This document shows, one piece after another, positions 38,601 through 50,600 of a stretch of DNA of 64,000 nt (positions are counted from its first letter, which is position 1; the number at the start of each line of letters is the position of its first letter). The DNA is from Eunapius fragilis. Its lineage: Eukaryota; Porifera; Demospongiae; Spongillida; Spongillidae. Location: assembly GCA_963681505.1 (NCBI GenBank), contig OY811971.1:6228851-6292850 (forward strand), written 5' to 3'. Under the pieces are notes generated by a model. That model was not told the origin of the DNA. It saw only the letters and a list, made by a program, of their open reading frames with translations, and ran no database searches. A program made the translations under genes and the position numbers.

Positions 38601-41600
38601 ATTAACAACCATATATACATGCCCATGTACAATGTACAGTGTACATACATGTAATCATATGAAACAGTGTGTAATCACAAACATACAGGCAGTATAGTTA
38701 CTAAACAAAATTAATATAATCCTTACCCAGCAGCATTGCGCTTTGCTTGACGAGGAAATAAGTCTGCAGCTTCAGGTGGTTTTCTGTATTCCTACAATAC
38801 AATATAACATACAGAAATGAATGCATGTGGTACATATAGAGTACACGCCAATAAAAAGTTGGTGCCACACACTAAGCTACGATCGTAAAGCAGTATGATC
38901 GTAACGTAATACCACCATAAATACATGTAATTATCTTCGTACTATATTATTATCACTGTAATGCATTTATGATATTACTCTCACACAGTATTTGGACATG
39001 ATGCTGTGTTCTAACGACCAACCATATCTTTGCACGCCCATCGTTCAATGAATTAAAGCTGTTCATAATCCCATGTTATATAAATTGCAAGACTGTACAA
39101 AAAGTTACACATCAAGTCCTTAATAAGTTACAGTGGAGAGGTTTGGTGGGTTTCAGGAGTGTATTTGAACTGAATAGGCCAAAACAATTCATACTTACAT
39201 GTACATGTACATGCGTATGGAGAACTACAGGGTGTTTCTCAAAATTGTTTATAAATTAATAATTACCAATTAATTAACTGGTAATTGTTCTAACAGCAAC
39301 AGAAGACATGCTGGTGAAATAAAATCTATAAAGACTCCTATTCATTTATTAATGTAGGGTGGGTGGTTAGTTTTAAGCTGCAAACTGCACTTCCTTTTAC
39401 AGTAAATGTTATTCAAAACAGAAATCTTGATTTTTTTATTTTCGCAATGTCCTTCATTTAGGGGCATTGTATCTTGATTTTGTATTAATACATTCGGCCA
39501 AGTTCAAGGGTGCTTCGTGTGCACGCACTTTTGTCTCTTGTTGTTTGTACGTGTGAATGCTTATACTATGGGACTATATTGAGTTGAAGGAATCCCTTCG
39601 ATGCGTTTATAAGTGATTTTAGCAAAGTATTAAGATCAAAATATCTTGATTTCATTGGGTTGATTATTCTGAAATGTTACATTAATTACTACATGTACAG
39701 TACATGTACATGTATAATACGGATGTATTGGTGGTTTACAAAACTTTGTATTGTAAACCAAGATGCAAATTGTTTGTATTGTTGCTTATAATTTATAATA
39801 AGAAGGTATTAACAAAACGATGATGTTAATTAAATTAAATGAACAAGTTTAACCCCTTTAATCTCCAGGCACCAGTCCTAGATCTAGGACCACCATATTA
39901 CAGCTTAGAAATTGATTGAAATGAACATTTTTCTAACTTAATATTTCCAATCATATTTAAATCAATATTATTTAAGAAGAAAGCAGTACAACAATTCGGT
40001 TATGTTCTAATATTATCGCATCAGAATGAGTAAAAAAGTGACAAAAGTTAGTTGTTTACATGTACATGTACTTTTTTGCTTGTCCATATGTGCTCTATTT
40101 CAGGGTAACACATTGTAACATTAGTAAAACACTGCCCTATAACTGTACTCTGATACATGCAAATATTATGCTTCAAACATTGTATATGATGAGATAAACA
40201 AATTTGGTTTGACTGAAATCTATAAATGATTGCATTTACCTGAAGAGCTAACTTAGCATTCAGGAGGATAATTTTTATAATTGACCCAGCCAGATCCAAT
40301 CTTGTATGGTACTGCTAGTTAGTGCTCAATTTATTAACCAATTACAAGTTGTGATTAACCAATTACAAGTTGTGATTTTAATATGCAAGTTTTATGAATT
40401 ACTTATGTAGTTTCAGACAGAGAAAGTGACAGTTGCAGACAGAGAAAGTGACACAGTTGCAGACAAAGAAAGTGGCATAGTTGCAGACAGAGAAAGTGAC
40501 ATAGTTGCAGACAGAAAAAGTGACATAGTTGCAGGCAGAAAAAGTGACATAGTTGCAGACAGAGAAAGCGACATAGTTGCAGGCAGAAAAAGTGACATAG
40601 TTGCAGACAGAGAAAGTGACATAGTTACAGACAGATAAAGTGACATAGTTGGAGACTAGGAGCATAAATGTATTGTTTGTACTTCACTTCTGATACTTCC
40701 AGATATGCTGGCAGCATTGCTGGTTGTCTGTTCGATTGAAACTATTTTAAAAGCTACGACATACCCCCCGTTCTAATTTGGCACTCATTACGAACTCCTC
40801 CCCCCCCCCCTTCCCAGAGGTGCGAGTGTACATGTATATACAAAACAAAAGATGCTGCAAAACTTTTTTAATGATGGTATGATGCGCATCCATCAGTAGA
40901 GACACTTGGTGGTGTTAAAAATGCCCTCCAGACAATGCATTTGACTTGTACTGTCCATTTAAAAATCCATTCTAATATGGCAGCTTACCTTAAACGGCGA
41001 GAGGAATGCCAAAAGTGATACTACGAATTAGAGCCCTCCCGGGTTTGGTATAATAATAATCTCTGGTACAATGTGGATCCTGATCAAAAAGCGAGCGTCT
41101 GCTTGTGACGGCCATGCAAATGTTGAATCGAACCCAGCTGTGAGTAAAGCTTGAAGCTTGGTGCATGCATTTTGATGTAGAACAGCTACAAATGTAACAT
41201 AAATGTCTACATTGTGTTGCTAGGCAATACACATGGCATTACAACATTACAACGGCTCATACAACTGTATGTTTGGGTTGCACATACTAGTAGTCAAAAA
41301 ATAAATGAAACAAGATATAAAAACATTCTCTGAGGATTTTAGTGGTTTTGAAGGCAATGGTGGTGTAAAAAAGAAGGGAACAAGGGATTGGAGATACAAT
41401 AATATTTAGCAACATAAATGTAATGCCATTCTATAAAAGTGCTAAACATAGGAATAATTATTGTATCTCCAATCCATTGTTCCCCTTTTTACACCACTGA
41501 TTTATATTATTCATCAAGGATGACTTCTCATCTCAAGTCCATATATGGACTTAAACAGGTTTTTGTAATGATGTCAACAACTTCTTTATAAAGCTAGCTG

Positions 41601-44600
41601 CACTTTGCAGTGAGTAAATGACCTCTTACATGTACATGTACATGTGTAGCAGGAGAGTTCATTGACCCTATAACATCTATAGAAACAAAAATGTTCAGCG
41701 AAACAAAATACGCTGTACGGCTTGATGAAGTTATAAACGTTACTGAATCCTGCTTAGCAGATAGAATTATCGGGCACACCACGGATTAAGGGAGTTGTTC
41801 ACAAGAAGTAGCTAACACATATGAATGTGTTAAAAAGATCATTGTCTTAATCTGGTGTTTATAAAAAGACTGCTAAGTGTAACAATGGTCACATACAGAC
41901 GGATCATGACTTTTATTTTAGCCATTACTGCACAACTAATTAAATGTCAACCACATTTATATGTACAATGTACATATAAATCCATCTCATTCGACAATCA
42001 ATTAGATCCCCATGTACGAACAAAAAGGACACTTACTCGTGGCTGATCATTTGAGTTTTGACCATCTGATCTCAGATGACGACCTGATTGATCTCCCTCA
42101 GCCTTGGTTCTCATGGCACTTTCCCCTTCAACTAAAGATTCTGCATCTTTAGAAGAGTTTCTGACAAACTGAGGGTGTGCATCAGTCCTGTGCTGGCCAT
42201 TATCACTTTCAACACGAGGATTGGGTCCTAATTCCGGGAACTCTTCGCCCTACGAAGTGAGTGTGAATTCCATGCCAATTCAATTGAACTACATGTAAAC
42301 TGTACATATACATGCAGTAACTGTGCACCCAGACTTGATGATTTTGTAATTATGTGTCACCCACTTTTAACCATGTGTGCATGGGTGCATTTTGGCAAGT
42401 ACATGTATATACATGTATCTATCTTTGAATTTACCCGTTTTTAAAAACTCCAATTATGCAATCTTGTCCTGCCACCGATGCAGCTAAACGTATCCCAGTG
42501 CTAGCAGTGGAATAAAACAATTGCTGTGCTATTTTATACCGGCCGCTATAATCTAGCTTGGAATGCAGCATTATACGAGTACAGTACCAGCATCAAAAAT
42601 AGAGGCTGGTATTGTTGAATTCTGCCAAAACCATTAGGACCTGCGCCAGCATAAATATTAAACAATTGAAACCTCTACTGGCCATAGCTGTGCAACTACA
42701 GGAACACGTATCACGTAGCCAGTTCCATTCACATATGTCACAAGAGGTTGCTGGGGCAGTGGTCTAAGAAGAAGCAGGAGGCAGCTTGGAGAGATCGTAC
42801 TTGATGATATAAAATGTCAAATGCACGATCCTATTGCTCATTTCCAGCCCCCCAAAATGGCAAAATGCATTACATGTATTTGGACCTATGGCTATGATGT
42901 ATAATCATTGCTTTATAGTACACACCTATTTGTCGAGGGCACACAGAGGAAAAGGATTGTCACAGGTGACGTTTTCATCATTAAGTACGATCTCTCCAAG
43001 CTGCCTCCTGCTCTTACTTAGACCACTCTAGTCTCCCAAGCAACATATTTCTGGAACTGGTTAGTCGACCTGTAGTTGCACAGCTATGGCCAGTAGCGGC
43101 TTTGATTGTTTAATATTAACGCCAGCACAGATATGGATGGGTTCGGCAGTATTGACTAATTTAAACAATAACAGACCCTATTTTTGATGCTGGCACTTGT
43201 ATATCTCTTTCGTGGGCAGCTGCGCAATATTGCGCCGTAACGTACCCATGCTGGTGGGCGGGTGCGCAATTTTGCGCAGCAGGTGCACAATCTACATTCG
43301 TAACACGTAACATGGCAACAAAGATATTTCACTTCTATAACGTTTTCTCGTCCCAAAACGATTAGCGTATCCTGTAAAAGTCACCTACCACCAAGAAAAA
43401 CCACGTTAGAAACTTGTACGCTTTTATCGCTCGATAATAATTAAACGACCCGCCCACGGCAATAATTGACTTCCGCCCGTTAAAGAGATATGGGTGACAA
43501 AATGCAATATTCAGAGAGCTAGACAATAGCGACCTGTATAAAATAGTACACCTCTATTGCTTTTTTCCAGCGCTAGTGCTAGGATACATTTATAGATGCA
43601 TCAGCAGCAGGATAAGATTGCAGAATTGGAATTAAAACTGAATTTTGTAAATAGGAGGGGGATAGATATATACATTTTACAGCAAAAATGTGACATTTGG
43701 ACCCATCTACACATGGTTAAGTGGGTGACGCATAATGCATAACAAGTAAATAAAAACATTCTCTACGAGAAAGTTGGTGGGATATAGGATTTGATTATGA
43801 CATTGGTGGTGTAAAAAGCAAGGAAACAAGGTCTTATCAGAAGGGAAAATGTCATAGTCCTATATTTAGCACATTTCTAGGGCATGTGTTGTTTGTGTGC
43901 TAAATATAGGACTATGACATTTTCCCTTCTGATAAGACCTTGTTTCCTTGCTTTTTAAACCACCAATGTCATAATCAAATCCTATATCCCACCAACTTTC
44001 TCGTAGAGAATGTTTTTATTTACTTCTTTTCTTAATTTTTTTTTCATATATTATATAAAAGCGAGTCCTCCAGCCGATTCTGAAGCTATTGGTGAAATTT
44101 TCATCGCTTAGAAATGTTCCTGTCCTGAGTTATGCGTTGCCAAGAAGAAGGAGAAGGAGAAGAAGAATAAGAAGACGACCCGCCCCTTGTTCCGAGACTG
44201 GGTACGAGGACGGGCAGTACACTCTTGTTCTCAACAACCACGCGGTTCAGCGACATGAAACAAAAACGAAACTACTCATTTTTGACTTCTAGATCGATTG
44301 CTAAAACAAGCTACACGATCCGATCGTCGGGAGTGTTGTTACAGACGGGTCGCGTTTTTTTAATGACATTCATAGTCGGGGTCAAATCCTATATGGAAGT
44401 TTCTAACGAAACTTCCGATACTTCCCCTACCCAGAGGTACATCAACGATCACACACTAAACAATTGCACTGCATACCAGTTGAGTTTTGCACTGCACAAA
44501 AGTTGAAGTTTGCTTTTAGAATCAAGACACCACACAAAAGATGAGGCTTGCACCTTGCACTGCACAAAAGTTGAGGTATGCACCAATGAGGCTTGCACTG

Positions 44601-47600
44601 TGCACAGCGCACTCAGCAGACTTAGGATGGTACCATCCCACAGTCTGCCGAGTGTGCTGCGCTTTTGCACGGTACAAACCTGAACTTGTGTGTGCTGCAT
44701 GGAGCAAACCTGAACTTGTGCTACACAGAGCAAACCTCAACTTTTGGTGGTGCATACCTCAACTAGTGAGCTGGCCTACAGGGACATGGTACACATCAGT
44801 ACATGTATTTTGGAGCCAAACTGAGTAAACAATTACATGTAACAACAACACAAATACAGTGTATGCAGCTTATACATGTACACATACTTGCGCAAATGAC
44901 ACATGTCCATGTAATAACACATTTCTTGACGTTGCAAATAATAGACAATGAAACTGAGGGATCGACTTTAGAGATTGCATCTTTGTCACGCTGATGTTAT
45001 TAGAAGATTTAAAGTGTTGTGAAGCAAAACACTCGATCCTGCTATTGCTGATATATCGTAGAAGAATTTGGACTTTAGCAAGCGTATTTGGATAGAGCAG
45101 TCGAATACCTACATGTACAATGTAGTAAAACTGCCGATATTTAGAATGCTCAGACAACAGAGATAATGCTAACTCATTAACAAGTGCTCGAACTTTGCAA
45201 TTTTCTCATTCTGGATCTGAGAAGATACAATTTTCTCTATAAGAGGTTTATTGCATAGTATCTTCATCACAGTTGAAGTATGTTAGTGGTTTATGTGGAA
45301 CCACGAGAACCAACAAGACTGCCAAGTTGGATTTGTTTTATTATTTTCATAAGGGGGTTAATGCTTGATGCAAATTTCAATCTTTAGCATGTACATGTAC
45401 ACCTTAGGGGTATAGTGTTAGTGATAGCCCCACAACAGATTTTATCCCATTTGGAAGCCATAAAGTGTAGATCTCTGTGGTTGATTTATTATATTTTGTG
45501 GCCTGAACCACTTGTCAAAGACACCCCCAAGTATACACTGATACTACAGTGTACAAACTAATGGCTAGCCCCCATCCCAATCATGGTGCACCACACACAT
45601 TCATATTAGATAAAATTAAAATGTCATACAAATTTTAATCAAATTTAAATTAGGGATGTACATGTAACCAATTGAATAGAAAGTACAAATGTAAGGAAAT
45701 AAGGAATTAAGGAATCTATACATGAATTGAATATTACAGACCTACATGTACGTTATTTACCTGCCTGAATTTGCTAACTGGAGCAATGGAAATGTTATTA
45801 ATGTATGTATACGCAATTGGTGTCTAGAAATCCTACAACACTAATTTCATTTTTATATCTTGAGCATCAATAAACATTAGTACAACGTAGTACATGTCCC
45901 TTACATTACAACACAATAGTAATGTAACACTACATAAACTACATTCGTATTTTATAACCTTTATGACTTCAACCACAGTTTTGGGCTTTGTTATTACTTA
46001 TGTGTGTAAGCATCAGATCTTGTGTTTGTTCTGACAAATTAGTTAAACACCTACGTGCATACATGTACCTCTTTAATACATGTGTACCTAGCATTTTCCG
46101 GTTTTAACATAACATAGTGCAATTGTAGGATAGTACAATCATCACATAATACAGTGTGCCAACTTAATATTGACACATATTGTACTTCTTCGACAGTTTC
46201 TGCAGCTTTTGTGGATTCTATTACAGCACTATAACCTTTCTTTTTTTTGAAAGCCTACAGTACACAGGTATTGTAAAATTGTTTATACATATGCATAGTC
46301 TATAAACACGTAGTGTTATAGGCCCTCTAATAAATATTCTAGATACATGTAGTATAGTGTACTGTAGTCACTATACGATCTACATGAATGTAAAAGCTAT
46401 GCATAATCCTCAGAAATTCTATGAACAATAGAACACATTGGAACACTAAAAACTGTTCTTAGTTATGCAACAAAGCATGAAAGTCAATTTGGCCAGTGCA
46501 TTGTGCCATTGCATTTAATCATACATCACCAATATATAGAATGATGATTGTAGGATGTACGAGTACATGTACGTATGCATGTACATATACATGTACATGT
46601 AAATGTATGCATGCATGTACATATACCTGTCCTTGTGAAATATCAAGACCACTCTGCTTCATATGAGATTTATGAGGTAACAGGAGATCTTCACCGCCAT
46701 TCATCCCTTTATTTTCTCTCCTATCCTTGTCCCTTGCAGCTTCATGTACATCCTGAACAGAGTTTGTAGCACCAGTTTCTGGAACTGTTGCAACACCAAC
46801 AGTACCAATAGCGGTAGTAGTAGCACCAAGAAGAGTAGTGTCAACAGAGGTAGTTTCAACAGGAGTAGTGATAACAGCAGTAGTACTAACAGGAGCAGTG
46901 TCAAATGAGGCAGTACCAACAGGAGCAGTGCTAACAGTAGTAGTACTAACAGGGGCAGCAGTGCTAACAGGAGCAGTGTCAAATGAGGTAGTACCAACAA
47001 AAGTAACAGCAGTAGTACTAACAGGGGCAGTACCAACAGGAGCAGTGCTAACAGTAGTAGTACTAACAGGGGCAGCAGTGCTAACAGGGGCAGTGTCAAA
47101 TGAGGTAGTAGCAACAAGAGTAGTGCTTACAGCAGTAGTACTAACAGCGGCAGTACCAACAGGAGCAGTGCTAACAGCAGTAGTACTAACAGCGGTAGTA
47201 CTAACAGGAGCAGTGCTAACAGCAGTAGTACTAACAGGGGCAGTACCAACAGGAGCAGTGCTAACAGTAGTTGTACTAACAGGGGCAGCAGTGCTAACAG
47301 GAGCAGTGTCAAATGAGGTAGTACCAACAAAAGTAACAGCAGTAGTACTAACAGGGGCAGTACCAACAGGAGCAGTGCTAACAGTAGTAGTACTAACAGG
47401 GACAGAAGTGCTAACAGGGGCAGTGTCAAATGAGGTAGTAGCAACAAGAGTAGTGCTAACAGCAGTAGTACCAACAGGAGCAGTGCTAACAGCAGTAGTA
47501 CTAACAGGGGCAGTGTCAAATGGGTTAGAACCAACAAGAGTAGAGCTAATAGTGGCAGTATCAACAGTGGTAATATCTGACAAAGGTTCAGGCTGTGCAA

Positions 47601-50600
47601 GAACTGAAGGTATACTGGCTGACTGCTGAGGTAACAATGTATTGTCACCTTCTGTATCATGTTTGGATCCTGTTATGTCATCACCATGGTTCTGAAAGGC
47701 AAAATGAATGCATGTCAAGTAGCAAGCATCATAGGCCACCCATGCATAAAGTGAATGGCTAGGTAGCAGAAATATAGTATATGAGATTCTGTACTAGGGA
47801 ATAATGCAAGCATTAATATGAACAGTCCCTGCAGTAGCATTTTTTTGTCCCTTACCATTATGTTATTAAAAGTTGTGGTTCACATACATGTACATAACCA
47901 CTTTGTTCTATATTGTGACGTTAGTGGAGTAACCAGTATAAATACTCACTACTGTATTTTAATATACATGTAATAAGCATTTATGACATGTACATGTATT
48001 TACACGTATACATGTATATATGTTCAAATCACACACATCAATCAGCTGAGCAGGAGTACAATAACATTGTATATGTATTTTACAAAGTTTGTAACTATTG
48101 TTGTAGCACCACTTCAATAGGGGCAAGACTGGGCAAATACATGTACATGTACATGTACATTGTTAATTGCTAATTGCCACAATTAATCAGATAATGCCAT
48201 AACTAACGAGTGGAAATAATGGTCAGAAATCAGACAAAATCCAACCAAAACCGTCCAGTTATCGACATACATGTACATGTAGTCAGAACAAAAGTGCCAA
48301 ACATTCTTGATTTCTTATGAATTGAAAGGTACTATCGTCCGCAACAGCAACGAGGAAGTAAAATTAACATGCCTTTTTATATTTGGGGTCCGAATAAAGA
48401 GCGCAATACATTATTTTCAGTCCCCCAGTTCGTTAAACAAAAAATTCAGTGAGTTGAATAATAACGACGGCATCATTATTCATGATTGTTAACGCTAAGC
48501 GCGTGTGGCTACTACTTAAATTCATGAACGAAGGTACAAAGGAACGGCTCACGGATGTGGAGGATGTACAATGAAATGCTGAGCAAACTATGGTTCACAG
48601 TTACTTTACCGAGTTGTTTTTGTTTACACAAGGTAAGAGGTGTCTAAAGATGGCCCAGTAATGAGACAAAAACGTAATAAGATTCTGTTCTTGAAAACCA
48701 AACCGACAGTATGTAAGTGGTATATGAGAATTTTTGCACTTAGTGGTACAATTACACGTACAATCAAATTATGATTTTTGTTTTTGGATACTAAATAATA
48801 GTGATTCATATTAAATCAAGAATGGTTTAATGTGTGATATCATGAATATCTTTATAAAAACATTACCCATGTATAACTCGCATTCCGAGAATCGGATAGT
48901 CTAGCCCTTTGTTGCTATCAAACCAGAAGGCAAAGACAGTCATTTTTATGCTTTGTTCAAGTTGCCAGACCATTAGCTTTAAGAGAACAAAAAAGCTCGA
49001 ACTGTTCTCATTCCCAGACGTACATGTACATTATTTTTCCCCATAGTTTTCTTTTCGAGTATAACTCGAGATACATGCAGGAACGGTTTTTATGAGCAGT
49101 AGTTACACCAATAGATGTAGAATTTCTCTATCGACCAACCCTTGATGTCAGATATAAATATTTGGTATAAAGCAATAATTACATTGTATTAAGCACTGAA
49201 CACAAGCGTTCCCATGACAATAACCATGGTACCATTAACCGTTCGCCAATTTTGACTGACGTTGTCAAAATGCCTTCACAGGAACAAAAGAGGAGAGCCA
49301 AACAAAGAGAGAAATACCTGCAAAACCGAGACGCCGAATTGAGTCCTGCCACATTCAGTACAATGCTGACAGTTAAACAGCAGATTCTGAAAAAGCGGGC
49401 ATCTATTCATGACAGCTGCATGTGTACAGAACAGCTCTGGAACCGACCAAGCTTCTTACTCTCGTACCGAGAGACTCGGACAGTTGGCTCTTTGTCACTA
49501 TCAAACCAGAAGGCAACAACGATCAGTTTCGTAGATCTTCAAATTTTCATGCAAAACTGAGTTGTGAGAAGCAACAATATTTTGAAAAGCTTGGCGCAAG
49601 CGTTTTAATCTAGAACAGCTGCAAGGGTGACATAACTGTGTTCTAGGCAATAATATGTATATGTGTATATGTGTAACTGAGCTTATAAACTTCATGCGCT
49701 GCATTGTGTGCAGTTGACCCTTGTGTATCCACAATATACCACCAACTTTCTCTAGTAGAGAATGTTTTTATATACTTGTCAACTAAATATTGACAATTAC
49801 ATGTACATGTACATGTATATATATATGCATGCAGGATACATGTAACTGGAAAAAAGATCGATTAATAGAAGCACCTATTGCTCAGCAATGCAATTGGTGA
49901 AGCGAAGCGTGGCCAAGCTGCATGCTGATCTAAACAACACACATATCACATGTACTTGTAGTTCTACCTGTTTCCTTAGGGAAAGAATCTGAGATCCAGC
50001 CCCTGTAACTAGTTGTGTCCTTTTTTTGGCATCAAATTAATTATTCATAGCTAGTCAGGCCCAGGAGAGGAAGTCATTGGATTAATATCTGGTGCTAATA
50101 CTAATGAACCTTCAATCCGCACAGACCTTCCATAACTGATTAAAAACCTCATGTGCAAATCCTTATCAGGGACACCGAATCATGTTTGACAATGCACAGG
50201 ATCACAAACAAGAGATGTCACACTCTTTAAATCACACATTATTCATGCCAAAATAAAAACAGTTACAAAGATGGGAAGGCCAGACCTTTTAGCCCACCAC
50301 ATGAACCCTGAGATGGTAGCCCCCCACATGTACCCTGAGAGCCCACCACATGTATCTTGAGATGGTAGCCCACCACATGAACCCTGAGATGGTAGCCCAC
50401 CACATGAACCCTGAGATGGTAGCCCACCACATGAACCCTGAGATGGTAGCCCACCACCTGTACCCTGATATGGTAGCCCACCACATGTACCCTGATATGG
50501 TTTTGGAGCATCATCTTACGGCCAAATCAAATTGAGACTAAAACTACATTTGGGGAGGGGGGGGGGGGGGGGAGACCACAGCTATGCTTCACACAAGATC

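Noticed and set aside
40399..40665. CRISPR-like array or repeat protein
   Set aside because: Units are contiguous 24-bp repeats without distinct spacers; this is a minisatellite.
46838..47629. A 263-codon plus-strand open frame and other long frames over the same interval
   Set aside because: All come from the 15-nt array, whose period is a multiple of 3, so several frames stay open. The minus-strand frame fits the exon phases of the RNF213-like gene.
49252..49620. An intact Helitron
   Set aside because: Only a basic N-terminal-like fragment is present; no Rep or helicase motif and no Helitron ends were seen.
50263..50535. CRISPR-like array or repeat protein of GYHLRVHVV type
   Set aside because: Contiguous 27-bp units without spacers, in an intron; the open frames follow from the period.
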